DNA of 54,636 nt from an uncultured Sulfurovum sp. (GCA_902727915.1 CACVAU010000003.1:1-54636); one strand, 5' to 3'; shown: positions 35,952 to 45,152, numbered from the stretch's first letter. Numbers and translations are program-made. Notes: generated by a model not told the origin, from the letters alone.

Positions 35952-37319
35952 CTAAACACCCAATTTTAACTGTTGAATTCTATTGAACTGAAATCCTATC
36001 TCTTCATTTTTATATTTTGGTAGATTTTCAAAAAATATTTCTAATTTTAAATACTCTTTTAATTCACTATTCTCTAATGTATTATGTATATCTTTAAGTG
36101 TAAGTTCTTTATATCTCTCTAGTTTCTGTTTAACTTCAGATGAATACTTATCTGTATCAAAATAGGTATCAACTAATGATTCATAAGAGTGACCAAACAA
36201 GTCCTCTGTTACTAGTTTTTTTTCTAAATCACAAATAATAGTATTATCCATGGAAGATAACACAAAAGGACTATGAGTAGTTGCGATAAATTGAATTTTT
36301 GGAAAGAAACTAACTAAAAATGGTAAAACTTTTTTTTGCAATTCAACATGTAAATGTGTTTCTATCTCATCAATTAAAACAACTCCTTGCATATCATAAG
36401 CTTTAACTTCATGTGCTTCCATTCGTAAAATAAGCTCAGTTAATATTGCAAGTAATGATGAGTAACCATCCGAAAGCTCATTTAAACCAAAGCTTTTACC
36501 ATCATACTCAATTTTAAAATTTAACTCTTTTCTATAATATTTTAAAACTAAATCATCTTCTCCAAAGAGTTCTTGTAAGCTTTTTTCAAAATTATCAAGC
36601 CAACTTTTTATTCTAGCTACTTCGTCTACTTCACCTTCTTCTTTTGCATCCAACATATCTGTCCTAAGTTTTACCATATATTGAATAAATCGCGTATGCA
36701 GACTACTCGTATCAGTCGTATAGTTTGCAGTAAGTCCAATATTTTGAATGGCATTAACTACTGTTGGTTTATTTTCTCTTTTTGCAGCAAAATATGCCAA
36801 AATAAATTTTCGATTAACAATATTCTCATAAACTTCATTCTGATTTGAAAAGCTTAAATCAACTTTTGAGAAATCATTTATCTGTTTTTGAGAGTTTTTT
36901 ATATGATTTTCATATTGAGTAATATTCTTTTTTTCATTGATTATATTTGCATTATAACTTTTAATATTATTCTCTATCTGTGATACTTCTTGATTTGAGT
37001 TTAACAAATTAACTAGTTTCTCTTTTTTTTGAAGTTGTATACTTATATTATTTTCATAATTCTTTATATTTTTTTTAAATCTTTCTATAGAGCTTTCATA
37101 ACCTTTCATATTCTTTTTATTTTCCTCAACTGTTCCAAATCCATTCTTAATAAGTTTATTTAAAAGAGTATTTATTTCTAAAAGTGTACTTGTTTTACCA
37201 CTACCATTTTTACCTGTGATAATTAAATGCTTCCGTACATCATTATCTAATGGTATTTCAAACTCTTTTATACCTCTTACCTCTTTTAATAAAATATTTT
37301 GTATAAAATAATCTTTCAT
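35952..37319 (-). CDS. ptuA: AAA ATPase of a Septu-like system (PtuA-like)
   Basis: The product has 455 residues: Walker A LIITGKNGSGKTSTLLEI near 32-46, a long coiled coil near 65-170 (Lys/Asn/Glu-rich), an ABC-like signature ELSDGYSSLLAIL, Walker B GVVLIDEIETHLHVELQ and the switch FIATTHSPFVLSSM. This is the SMC/RecF-like ATPase type found in OLD, RloC and PtuA proteins. With the adjoining HNH gene it makes the two-gene Septu layout. Length is close to that of described PtuA proteins. Confidence 0.75.
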   Translation of the reverse strand: MKDYFIQNILLKEVRGIKEFEIPLDNDVRKHLIITGKNGSGKTSTLLEINTLLNKLIKNGFGTVEENKKNMKGYESSIERFKKNIKNYENNISIQLQKKEKLVNLLNSNQEVSQIENNIKSYNANIINEKKNITQYENHIKNSQKQINDFSKVDLSFSNQNEVYENIVNRKFILAYFAAKRENKPTVVNAIQNIGLTANYTTDTSSLHTRFIQYMVKLRTDMLDAKEEGEVDEVARIKSWLDNFEKSLQELFGEDDLVLKYYRKELNFKIEYDGKSFGLNELSDGYSSLLAILTELILRMEAHEVKAYDMQGVVLIDEIETHLHVELQKKVLPFLVSFFPKIQFIATTHSPFVLSSMDNTIICDLEKKLVTEDLFGHSYESLVDTYFDTDKYSSEVKQKLERYKELTLKDIHNTLENSELKEYLKLEIFFENLPKYKNEEIGFQFNRIQQLKLGV

Positions 37320-37335
37320 TTCAATCCTCTTTTAT

Positions 37336-38154
37336 TTAAAACGATACAACAAACCCACGGTCAACCCCAGCTAAGTCCTTATAAAATGTATAAGATTTTA
37401 CCCCAATTTTATTAAAGAACTGTGTCATTGGCTCTTTTTGGTCATAGCCCATTTCACAAGCCAAAAACTTAATCTTTTTTACTTGTACATCTAATACTAT
37501 TTGTTTTAAAAGTTCATCACCTACTTTACCACCAAACAGTGCTTCTTTTGGTTCATACTCGCCTACATTTTTTTCCAGTTCAAAGTCATCAGCAATATAG
37601 GGAGGATTACTCACAACCAATTCAACCGTTTCACTTACATTATCTAATATATTTGATGTCCTAAGCTCTACTCTATCAGCTACTTCATACTTTTCAAAGT
37701 TAGACTGAGCCACCTGTATGGGTATATCACAAATATCCGTTCCTATTATATGTAAGTCAAAAAATTTTCTAGCCAACACAAGTGAAATGGCTCCAGAACC
37801 TACACCTACTTCAGCAATCTTCCTAATGTTTTCTTTTTCAATAATCTCTGCTACTAAATCAATAAGTATTTCTGTTTCTGGACGAGGGATTAATACACCA
37901 CTCTCAACACTTAAAACCACATCATAAAAACTGGCTTCACCAACAATATATTCATAAGGTTCATGATTAGCTCTTCTTTTGATTAAATCTTTAAATATCG
38001 TTAGATTATCTACTTCTTGATTATCAAAGGCATGTAAGTAAGTTCTATCTTTTTGTAAATGATAGGCTAAAAGAAGTTCTGCTTCAAATCTTGGACGTTC
38101 ACAACTCTCTATGAGTTGTTCACTTGCCCATGTTAATGTTTCATTTATTTTCAT
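37336..38154 (-). CDS. prmC: Peptide chain release factor N(5)-glutamine methyltransferase
   Basis: The product has 272 residues with an N-terminal helical domain (LTWASEQL, HLQKDRTYLHAF) and a Rossmann methyltransferase. IAEVGVGSGAISLVLA binds SAM and VVSNPPYIAD is the catalytic NPPY motif; SGVLIPRPETEILID is also typical. PrmC methylates the GGQ glutamine of RF1/RF2. The Septu-like pair follows after 16 bases. Confidence 0.93.
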   Translation of the reverse strand: MKINETLTWASEQLIESCERPRFEAELLLAYHLQKDRTYLHAFDNQEVDNLTIFKDLIKRRANHEPYEYIVGEASFYDVVLSVESGVLIPRPETEILIDLVAEIIEKENIRKIAEVGVGSGAISLVLARKFFDLHIIGTDICDIPIQVAQSNFEKYEVADRVELRTSNILDNVSETVELVVSNPPYIADDFELEKNVGEYEPKEALFGGKVGDELLKQIVLDVQVKKIKFLACEMGYDQKEPMTQFFNKIGVKSYTFYKDLAGVDRGFVVSF

Positions 38155-38212
38155 AAGAAAAATTATAGCAAAATGAAAAGATTATTAGAAGAAACTTGAA
38201 ACACTCATTTTC

Positions 38213-38243
38213 TAATCATGGTCTAATGTTAAATTCCTATATA
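38213..38243. repeat. 31-nt repeat, copy 1 (copy 2 at 54465-54495)
   Basis: This stretch (core TCTAATGTTAA) recurs at 54465-54495 with three mismatches in 31, in the same orientation. It lies 14 bases past the stop of the Sel1 lipoprotein gene, between 9-bp arms ACTTGAAAC (38194-38202) and GTTTCAAGT (38244-38252). The two copies bracket the toxin island. I take it as the natural trailer of this lipoprotein gene family; see the findings. Confidence 0.65.
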
Positions 38244-38256
38244 GTTTCAAGTATAT

Positions 38257-39258
38257 TCATTTCTTATTCTCTATCAACTCTAGTCTCTCTTTACACTTCA
38301 AATTACCAAGCTTCATTCCATGACTATAATATCTCTTAGCAATCACCAAAGGGTTCTCTTCTATTCTTCCATATTCATCTTTATCTCCATTCTTATATAC
38401 TTTTTCTTCTTCATAAAGCTTTCCTGCCATATAACACGATTCTGCATGTCCATCTGTACAACCATGTCCAAAACTCTTAGCAGCTAATACAATATTATTC
38501 TCCTCTAAATAAAGCAACCCCTCTTCATAATCCACTTCAATAACCCCCATCTCTTGTGCATGTCCAAAAGCAACATTAATATCCCAAGAAGTCTCTAAAC
38601 CAGCATTTACTTGGGCAATCATTATCTTCGCATAAAGAAAATATGCCTCACCTAAAAGTTTTCTTCCTATATTATACTCTTGGGTTGGAGGTAATGAACC
38701 AATCACATAACCAAACTCTCCTGCTTGTTTTAAGTCTTGTTCTATATATTTTCCTTCATAATAAACCCTTGATACCATCACATTGGCTTTGGCTTTGAGT
38801 CTATAAAATATATGCTCTTGTCCACTATCTCCATAACTTCGCTCTGCTAAATCTTTGAAAATCTTGATCGCTTCAACGCTATTTTGTTTGACATCCTCAC
38901 CTTTTAACATCTTCTCTGCCATTTCATATTCTGCTACAGGATATCGATACATGTAGGCTCTGTTTAAATAAGCAAAGGCTTTTGCCTTATCTACTTTCAC
39001 CCCATTACCAGCATAATTTATTTTATACAAGGTATAAAGTGCAGGAGCATAACCCTCTTTTTCCAATGCATGTAATAAACTTATTGCTTTGCCATACACC
39101 CCATTGCTTATCTGTTTTCTTGCTTCATTATATTCACTTTTAAATTCTGACTCACATACATAATGCTTGTTTGTCTTCTCATTCACTGTTGTTGCACATC
39201 CTGCTAATTGTAAGCCTAGTATTGCTGTTATTAACATATAAAATAAAGACTTAATCAT
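38257..39258 (-). CDS. Sel1-repeat lipoprotein (island left edge)
   Basis: The product has 333 residues with a lipobox (LQLAGCATTV, cysteine near 21). Sel1-type repeats follow: ISLLHALEKEGYAPALYTLY, AFAYLNRAYMYRYPVAEYEM, AIKIFKDLAERSYGDSGQ and FGHGCTDGHAESCYMAGKLY. Sel1 repeats form alpha-solenoid scaffolds for protein contacts. It is a close paralogue of the 388-residue lipoprotein at 51.5-52.7 kb, which is next to the full-length toxin, but ends earlier. Overlaps the upstream gene by four bases (ATGA). An accessory or immunity-like role is possible; none is proven. Confidence 0.75.
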   Translation of the reverse strand: MIKSLFYMLITAILGLQLAGCATTVNEKTNKHYVCESEFKSEYNEARKQISNGVYGKAISLLHALEKEGYAPALYTLYKINYAGNGVKVDKAKAFAYLNRAYMYRYPVAEYEMAEKMLKGEDVKQNSVEAIKIFKDLAERSYGDSGQEHIFYRLKAKANVMVSRVYYEGKYIEQDLKQAGEFGYVIGSLPPTQEYNIGRKLLGEAYFLYAKIMIAQVNAGLETSWDINVAFGHAQEMGVIEVDYEEGLLYLEENNIVLAAKSFGHGCTDGHAESCYMAGKLYEEEKVYKNGDKDEYGRIEENPLVIAKRYYSHGMKLGNLKCKERLELIENKK

Positions 39259-40214
39259 TTGTTTTTTACCTTTCTATAAATAAAATAAGCCACTAAGAAT
39301 AATAAAAATCCTACAAACGAAATCCAATCTTCTTTACTCATCTCTTCTCTTTGAGGATATAAAAAATCTTCCACCTTTTGCGTCGCATTAGGGTCTTTTG
39401 TCCACAAATAACCATCATTATCTATGGCATAATATTTATACAGATTAGCAATATCATTATAAATTAAATAACAACCACTCATCTCATCAAGTATTGTTAA
39501 CTGATTATAAAGTAAAGGTCTATGTAAATAGTTATTTTCAATATAAGTCAAATTATTATCAGATTCTTCATATCTAGTACCATAAGGAACTTCTAATTTT
39601 CTTTCCCAAACCAATCTATTATTTTGGTCAAATTTAAGAAAAAAAACAAAATCACCATAGTTTCTTGTGAATTTTGCAGAATAATATATCGAAAGCTGAA
39701 AAGCCATAATAATCTCATTTTCTTGATTTAATATAATATCTCCAAGGCTAAAACTATCATGTTTATCAAAAGAACCATCTCTCCCAATTCTCTCATAAAT
39801 TTTTCTAAATTTTAACTCTTCATTAAAAGAGATTATCTCTAAGGTACTACCCTCTCCATTTACAAGATTTAACACTAATATAATCTCTTCACCTCTTTTA
39901 ATAGCCTGAAATTTATAAATATCTTTATCAATATTTTCTTGCATTATTAAAGTGTCATCAATGTCAAAAACTTTAATAAAAAAGCCATCATTTTTATTGA
40001 AAATTCCTTCATAATCATAATGCTCTATTACAACTTTTTTATCATCTAGTTGAAGTGTCTTTTTTTTATAAAATAAATCTTTTTCTCTATCTATAATATA
40101 CTCTTTATCATTCTCCTTAGAAATATTAATCTCTCTATAATCTCTACAATTATAATTCTCTGCAAAAATCAATGTGCTTGTTAATAACAAATATATTACC
40201 AATATCTTTTTCAT
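39255..40214 (-). CDS. Exported protein with C-terminal membrane anchor, family unknown
   Basis: The product has 319 residues with a signal peptide (ILVIYLLLTSTLIFAEN) and one C-terminal helix (WISFVGFLLFLVAYFIYRK) followed by basic residues. The central part is rich in beta-type segments and looks like a repeated propeller-like domain (KFDQNNRLVWERKL, YAIDNDGYLWTKD), but I do not recognise a family. Position between a DKNYY lipoprotein and a Sel1 lipoprotein in the toxin island suggests an accessory role. Confidence 0.55.
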   Translation of the reverse strand: MKKILVIYLLLTSTLIFAENYNCRDYREINISKENDKEYIIDREKDLFYKKKTLQLDDKKVVIEHYDYEGIFNKNDGFFIKVFDIDDTLIMQENIDKDIYKFQAIKRGEEIILVLNLVNGEGSTLEIISFNEELKFRKIYERIGRDGSFDKHDSFSLGDIILNQENEIIMAFQLSIYYSAKFTRNYGDFVFFLKFDQNNRLVWERKLEVPYGTRYEESDNNLTYIENNYLHRPLLYNQLTILDEMSGCYLIYNDIANLYKYYAIDNDGYLWTKDPNATQKVEDFLYPQREEMSKEDWISFVGFLLFLVAYFIYRKVKNK

Positions 40215-40245
40215 CTATCTAACTTTTGTTTCTCGAATTCTATTT

Positions 40246-40845
40246 TTAATCATTATGTATCAGTTCTCCATTTTCATCACGCATATAACCATGCCAAAAC
40301 TCATGTAATTTATCTTGTCCTTTACGCTCCCATGATTTAAAGGTATCAGGGTCAGCTCCTATAAGTATAGTATCTTGATAAAAAACATGATTTTTATCTC
40401 TTGAGTAATAAATAGAATAGTTCTTTAAACCTGTCTCATCATCATCATATTCTCCTAAACGTTGAAAAGTTTTCACATCTACCCCTTTTAGAAATCTTCC
40501 TCCTCTAAAAATATGATTTTTATCTTTAGCAAAATATTCACCAATAATTTCAAAACTATCTCTATCTGCTACTGAAATAGTTCCATCTTTGAAATAAACA
40601 TGAGACATATCTTTTGCATAGCTTAAGCCCAAATAAACAAAACTATCTACATCAGCCCCCTCAACCACACCTTTATGTCCTTTAAAAAAATAAGAAAGTC
40701 TATTATCTCCATTTTCTGCATAAATAATTTTATTTCCCTGTTTATAGTAACGCCCTCCAATGAGTTCCATCTTACTACATCCTTGAAGAAATCCAAATGT
40801 TATCACCAACATAAGCAACGAACATACTTTTGTTAACCAATGCAT
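40246..40845 (-). CDS. DKNYY-family lipoprotein
   Basis: The product has 199 residues with a lipobox (GFLQGCSKM). The body repeats the DKNYY-type unit: YAKDMSHVYFKDGTISVADR, YFAKDKNHIFRGGRFLKG and YYSRDKNHVFYQDTILIGAD, each with a D-x(3-4)-V/I-F/Y pattern followed by a phrase like DxDSFE. DKNYY proteins are often found among polymorphic-toxin loci, where some are proposed immunity proteins. Its start follows a truncated gene copy at 40864-40913. Confidence 0.72.
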   Translation of the reverse strand: MHWLTKVCSLLMLVITFGFLQGCSKMELIGGRYYKQGNKIIYAENGDNRLSYFFKGHKGVVEGADVDSFVYLGLSYAKDMSHVYFKDGTISVADRDSFEIIGEYFAKDKNHIFRGGRFLKGVDVKTFQRLGEYDDDETGLKNYSIYYSRDKNHVFYQDTILIGADPDTFKSWERKGQDKLHEFWHGYMRDENGELIHND

Positions 40846-40863
40846 CTTTTATCCTTAAGGCTT

Positions 40864-40913
40864 CCAGCTATACTTATAGTATATAAATTATCTACTAAAT
40901 AATACTTATTCAT
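40864..40913 (-). pseudogene. Truncated 5' end of the 143-residue cassette gene
   Basis: The first 17 codons of the 143-residue cassette gene (MNKYYLVDNLYTISIAG) are present right after the first PoNi gene, overlapping its stop exactly as in the two intact copies. Similarity then stops and an unrelated tail reaches a stop in eight codons. This marks a recombination breakpoint that joined the third cassette to the DKNYY lipoprotein gene. Confidence 0.75.
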
Positions 40914-41676
40914 TCTCTTCTCTCTTTATCATATCTTTCGGATAATACTTATTATCTCTATAACTACTGTCATCTAAGCCTAAGATTTTTGTCAAAGCCA
41001 CACTCTCAAAGCTCCAATAACCATAATAATAGTTCATGTCAACTTTATGTTGATTATACCAAGGCATCTCTTCTTTACATCGTTCATACCACTTTTTCAG
41101 ATAATTGTTTTTCATATACTTTTGTTGTTCTTTTTTATCTTTGAGTTCTAACAATGGCTTTATGTGACCATATGGCTCTATAGCCCCAATCACATCTTCT
41201 CTATACCCATTATCAATAAAGTTTTTACTATATTCTTCAAACTGCTTTGTTGTTAACAATGTTTTTAACATAGAATCCAATACAATATCATGTTCAGGTA
41301 CAACACTTCGCATTTTCATAAGAACAAGGGCCTCTTCATTGGATATATCAAGAAGTACCCCTAAACTAATTATCGTAACCAATTCAAAATATTGGCTATC
41401 TCTATATGTTCCATACTGTGTACTCCATACCATCGCTTTATATTTTATTGTCTCAGATAAAATTGGTTTCATTACTTCAATATCATCACCTACTGAATAG
41501 TGCATATATAAGAGATCAAAGTAATATCTTGATATTGCTTCATTCCATCGTATTTCTTTCTCTTTATTAATGTCTTTTTCTGTATAAAAAAGATCTTTAA
41601 ATCTACATATAGCCCCTTTATTCCATTCTATATCTTCTCTATATACTATCTCTTCTTTTAACTTATCTCTTCTCAT
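40906..41676 (-). CDS. PoNi-type immunity protein 1 (DUF1910/DUF1911)
   Basis: The 256-residue protein has the PoNi pattern: an N-terminal helical part (MHYSVGDDIEVMKPIL) and a C-terminal part with YYYGYWSFESVALTKILGLD and SSYRDNKYYPKDM. PoNi proteins block PoNe DNase toxins in the cytoplasm. It follows the orphan toxin tip 12 bases downstream and is a near-twin of immunity protein 4: about residues 103-197 are identical while the first 100 differ at roughly 30 positions. That is what one expects if the N-terminal half reads the toxin. Confidence 0.82.
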   Translation of the reverse strand: MRRDKLKEEIVYREDIEWNKGAICRFKDLFYTEKDINKEKEIRWNEAISRYYFDLLYMHYSVGDDIEVMKPILSETIKYKAMVWSTQYGTYRDSQYFELVTIISLGVLLDISNEEALVLMKMRSVVPEHDIVLDSMLKTLLTTKQFEEYSKNFIDNGYREDVIGAIEPYGHIKPLLELKDKKEQQKYMKNNYLKKWYERCKEEMPWYNQHKVDMNYYYGYWSFESVALTKILGLDDSSYRDNKYYPKDMIKREENE

Positions 41677-41688
41677 TGTTTTCTCTTT

Positions 41689-42387
41689 CTATAATTCAAA
41701 TTTACCATCCTCAATAGCATCTTTATCTAGCTTTTTCGCTTTAGCTCCTGTATTTGGTTTTGTTGGGTCTGGAATTTTCATAAGTACAGAAGTGTAACCT
41801 TTTCCTATATTTTCTAAATCTATTTTACTCAATCCAGCTTTTCCAAGTCTATCTTCAATCCAACCTTTATCCATCTGTTTATATTTTAACTCTCTTGAAT
41901 CATGAAGCTTTTGATACTCCTCATAATCTTTTTTATCAACTTCAGGAATATTGTCTAGTTTTTGATTAGGTCGTCCAAATCGTTCTTTAAACTCTTTATA
42001 TACTTCATTGTTCTTTCTTCCATCAGGAGTTTCCCCTTTAGGTGGTTTATAAACTGTAGTTAACTCTGAACTTCCAAATTTTGCTTCTGCTACAACATAC
42101 TCTTTAGGAGGTCCATCTTTTACATAGATACCATCTATCCCTTTATCTGAAGCATTAGACTTCTTATTAATCTTTCTATAACCAAGCTTGATAAAATGGG
42201 CATCCATCATATCTTCACCATATTTTCCTTTTATCATGTTCTCTTTAGCTCGTATATTATGGTCTTTGTTTGGGCTACTTGACCTTGTTGGTGTTTCACC
42301 TTCTAAAGTAAAATAAGTTGAGTGACTTTCTCCACTAGATAGTTTTTTTGAAAAAAAGAGCTTTTTATTGTTGAGTAGCAAAACCAA
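41689..42387 (-). CDS. Orphan PoNe-type DNase toxin tip (no secretion domains)
   Basis: A 232-codon frame from TTG 42387 overlaps the end of the Sel1 gene. Its first ~20 codons are junk; from SGESHSTYFTLEGE on it matches the C-terminal 190 residues of the full toxin. The nuclease core is intact: KYGEDMMDAHFIKLGY, KGIDGIYV, YVVAEAKFG (E-x-K) and KYKQMDKGWI. It is identical to the full toxin for about 117 residues with one change, then differs at about 22 of the last 60. It has no export or delivery domain, so it is an inactive spare unless recombined onto the main gene. Confidence 0.8.
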   Translation of the reverse strand: MVLLLNNKKLFFSKKLSSGESHSTYFTLEGETPTRSSSPNKDHNIRAKENMIKGKYGEDMMDAHFIKLGYRKINKKSNASDKGIDGIYVKDGPPKEYVVAEAKFGSSELTTVYKPPKGETPDGRKNNEVYKEFKERFGRPNQKLDNIPEVDKKDYEEYQKLHDSRELKYKQMDKGWIEDRLGKAGLSKIDLENIGKGYTSVLMKIPDPTKPNTGAKAKKLDKDAIEDGKFEL

Positions 42388-43450
42388 TATATTTCAGACA
42401 TCCATAATGTTCACCCTTATTACAAGCTTGTTTGTAAAGTTCAATTCCTTTTCTTTTATTCATTTCAACTCCTTTTCCTAAACGGTAGTTAGAACCCAAA
42501 GCTCCACATCCTACATTGTTACCTAAATCACAAGATTTTTGATATAAAGCTGTAGATTTCATCATATCTTTTTTTACACCTTCCCCTCTAATATACATAA
42601 CCCCTGTATATTGACATGCATATCCATTATCTAACTCACACGCTCTATTAAAATAATAAAAAGACTTTTTAAAATCTTTTTTTCCTATATATTTAGACTT
42701 ATACATAAATCCAAGTATTTTACAGCCCTCTTGATTGTTAAGTTGACATGCTTTTTTAAAATACTTTTCTGCTTTATTATAATCTTGATACACTTCCAAA
42801 GAGAAAAACCCTAAATTATTACAAGCATCACTATTATTTAAATCACAATGCTTATTGAATATATTAAACTCTGAAATGTTTAAATCTTTATATCTTGAAT
42901 GAACTCCTGTAATATTTACATATAATAAACAAATACTATGATTTAATTCACAACTTTTTTTGAAAAGTTTAATTGCTTGTTGTCTATTTTTTTGGATACC
43001 ATATCCTCCAAGGTAATTCATCCCCAATCGTCCACATCCTCGCTGGTCTCCAAGCTTACATGCCTTTTCATAATATTTTGTAGCTTGCATTAAATCTTCT
43101 ATTTTAACTTTAATCATATTTTTCTTCATACTATTTGAATGCTTTTTAGAAGAATAAATAGAACCAATAACGGTACATGACTCTGCATTACCTAACTCAC
43201 AAGCTTTTTTAAAAAAGTAAAACCTCTTTCTACTATCTTGCTTATTTGCATTGCTACTTCCAGACATATATCCAAGTAGTTGACACGATTTTGCATCTTT
43301 AAGCTCACAAGCTCTTAAAAAATACTTTTCTGCTTCATCATAACTTCTATTGATTTCAAGAGCAAGATAAACCCTTTCCCTACACCCCATACTAAGATTG
43401 TTAGCACTTAAATTGATAGCCAGTACAATTAATAGTAATATTTTATTCAT
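42365..43450 (-). CDS. Secreted cysteine-rich Sel1-repeat protein, copy A (Hcp-like)
   Basis: The product has 361 residues with a signal peptide (ILLLIVLAINLSA). About eight Sel1-like repeats carry paired cysteines spaced as in Helicobacter cysteine-rich proteins (ACELKDAKSCQLLGYM, ACELGNAESCTVIGSIY, SCDLGNNVGCGALGSNY), each pair presumably forming a disulfide across a helix hairpin in the periplasm. It lacks 12 residues found after the signal peptide in copy B. Co-duplicated with toxin/immunity genes, so an extra protective or chaperone role is plausible but unproven. Confidence 0.78.
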   Translation of the reverse strand: MNKILLLIVLAINLSANNLSMGCRERVYLALEINRSYDEAEKYFLRACELKDAKSCQLLGYMSGSSNANKQDSRKRFYFFKKACELGNAESCTVIGSIYSSKKHSNSMKKNMIKVKIEDLMQATKYYEKACKLGDQRGCGRLGMNYLGGYGIQKNRQQAIKLFKKSCELNHSICLLYVNITGVHSRYKDLNISEFNIFNKHCDLNNSDACNNLGFFSLEVYQDYNKAEKYFKKACQLNNQEGCKILGFMYKSKYIGKKDFKKSFYYFNRACELDNGYACQYTGVMYIRGEGVKKDMMKSTALYQKSCDLGNNVGCGALGSNYRLGKGVEMNKRKGIELYKQACNKGEHYGCLKYIGFATQQ

Positions 43451-43482
43451 GATATTGTGTTTGTTCTTATTTTTGTTTTTTT

Positions 43483-43914
43483 CTAACTCAACACTCGAAT
43501 ACTTTCCATAACATCCACAAGTAATGCTTTTCGTGTACCATTATAATCACATAGTCCATCCATCAAATGCAAAGCGACTAGAAGATGATTACCATCTACC
43601 GTATCTATAACTGTAAATAGATAATACTCATAATCCTCACCATTTTTAAATCCTTGATAAATATATGAACTACTTACTTCTTTATCATTACAACTTTCAT
43701 AACGTTCATCAAAACCAGCAAACATATCATCTACTACATTTTCTATTTCATTGATACTTGGCTTTTTCCCCTCACCCTCATAATTAGAAGCAGAAAATAT
43801 CATTCGTTCTTCTTCATTGGAGGTGTAAATTTTAAATCTCTCATCTTCTGCTTTTTCCCATTCACCAGCTATACTTATAGTATATAAATTATCTACTAAA
43901 TAATGTTTATTCAT
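43483..43914 (-). CDS. 143-residue cassette protein, copy A, function unknown
   Basis: The product (MNKHYLVDNLYTISIAGEW) has no signal peptide and looks like a small alpha/beta protein (ERMIFSASNYEGEG, YEYYLFTVIDTVDGNHLL, DVMESIRVLS). The style resembles DUF1795/DcrB-like folds, but I do not claim the family. Its ATG lies inside the end of the immunity gene (eight-base overlap), so translation is coupled to immunity. The other copy differs by one residue (H4 versus Y4). A second immunity factor or a toxin-folding helper are the obvious options. Confidence 0.7.
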   Translation of the reverse strand: MNKHYLVDNLYTISIAGEWEKAEDERFKIYTSNEEERMIFSASNYEGEGKKPSINEIENVVDDMFAGFDERYESCNDKEVSSSYIYQGFKNGEDYEYYLFTVIDTVDGNHLLVALHLMDGLCDYNGTRKALLVDVMESIRVLS

Positions 43915-44629
43915 TCTCTTCTCTCTTTATCATATCTTTTGGATAATACTTATTATCTCTATAACTACTATCATCTAAGCCTAAGATTTTTGTAATCGCT
44001 GCTGCTTCAAAACTCCAGTAGCCTGTATATATATCTATATTTCTTTTATGTCTATCATGCCAATAAAGTGCTTGTTGACTAAAATACCAATAACGTAAAT
44101 AGTCCTCTTTCATTAGCTTTTGGGCTTCTTCTTTACTTTTAGCATTTATAACTTTCGCCAATCGTTTATTTTTTCCCCATTTCATAAGCCGTGTATTTAC
44201 TTTTCTGTCATTTAACTTTGCATTGATAATAAAGTCTAAAATATTATCTCTACTCTTTACACAATCTCTAATAAAAACTAATTTTTGAAAGTTCTCTTCA
44301 TTAATCTCTAATAAGTATGCTAAACTTATATAGGTTAATATGTCAGAATAATTATAAGTACTAAATGATTTATACTTCCAACTCTCTTCCACCAATTCTA
44401 TTAGTCTTATCATATACTCTCTTAATTCATTTATCTCATTTCCTACAGAATATAAAGCATTAATTAAATCAAGGTAACTATCTGCTAATCGTCTTAAAGC
44501 ATCTTTCCTATAACTATCTCTAGAAAAGATTTGTGTTAATAATTCTTTTTCTCTTATTATTAGATAATTCTTTTTTTCATTTATATATTTTATAAATTCC
44601 TTCTCTGTTCTTAATGTATCTCTTGTCAT
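43907..44629 (-). CDS. PoNi-type immunity protein 2
   Basis: The product has 240 residues from ATG 44629; GTG 44641, which overlaps the end of the toxin fragment, is an alternative start. The C-terminal PoNi signature YTGYWSFEAAAITKILGLD and YYPKDMIKREENE is intact; the N-terminal half differs strongly from proteins 1 and 4 but resembles protein 3 from SRDNILDFIINAKLNDRKV onward. It should guard against the toxin tip of a different specificity that is decaying upstream (44631-45152). Confidence 0.8.
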   Translation of the reverse strand: MTRDTLRTEKEFIKYINEKKNYLIIREKELLTQIFSRDSYRKDALRRLADSYLDLINALYSVGNEINELREYMIRLIELVEESWKYKSFSTYNYSDILTYISLAYLLEINEENFQKLVFIRDCVKSRDNILDFIINAKLNDRKVNTRLMKWGKNKRLAKVINAKSKEEAQKLMKEDYLRYWYFSQQALYWHDRHKRNIDIYTGYWSFEAAAITKILGLDDSSYRDNKYYPKDMIKREENE

Positions 44630-44630
44630 T

Positions 44631-45152
44631 TTAATGGTCACCTTTTAATTTATCTTCTATATTATAAAACTTTTTCTTTGTTCCATCAACTTTTAATTCT
44701 GAAAAGCTTGTCCTACTTCTTGAAGAAGCTGGAGGGATATGAACAAGAACACTCGTATAATTTTTATCATTTATGATTTTATCAACTAATTGTTCATCTT
44801 TAACAGCCTCTTTAATATTCTTATCAATCCACTCCTTAGTCATCTGTTTAGGCGTAGACTTAGTATTCAACTTAGCCCCACCATACTTAGCTTCAGCAAT
44901 AACATAATTTGGTGGTGGATTCTCTCTAAAATAAACCCCATCAATACCTTTTTCTATCGTATCATCTAAGGACTCAACTTTACTTTTACTAATACGTTTA
45001 TAACCCATCTTTTCAAAGTGCATATCCATGACCATTTCACCATAATTCCCTTTAACTTTGTTCTCTTTAGCTCGTATATTATGGTCTTTGTTTGGGCTAC
45101 TTGAACCGGTTCTCTTTCCATCTTCTAAAGTAAAATAAGTTAACTGACCTTC
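44631..45152 (-). pseudogene. Orphan PoNe-type toxin tip of a second specificity (broken upstream)
   Basis: The frame is open from EGQLTYFTLEDGKRTG (about 45150) to the stop, but a TGA at 45153-45155 replaces the GGA expected from the full toxin, and no start codon occurs until ATG 45035. The nuclease core is readable: GNYGEMVMDMHF, KGIDGVYFRENPP, YVIAEAKYGGAKL and QMTKEWID. This tip differs from the full toxin throughout, so it is another PoNe subtype matched to immunity protein 2. A restart at 45035 would drop the first conserved YGE. Confidence 0.75.

Noticed and set aside
38194..38252. attC-like or riboswitch-like element: conserved 31-nt loop flanked by differing but complementary arms at both island borders
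   Set aside because: At the right border the arms overlap a remnant of the lipoprotein signal region, so the pairing there is probably chance; a lipoprotein-gene trailer explains the repeat more simply.
42347..42387. Orphan tip 1 as a genuine independent secreted toxin
   Set aside because: The leading ~20 residues come from read-through of the Sel1 joint and hold no signal or delivery domain.
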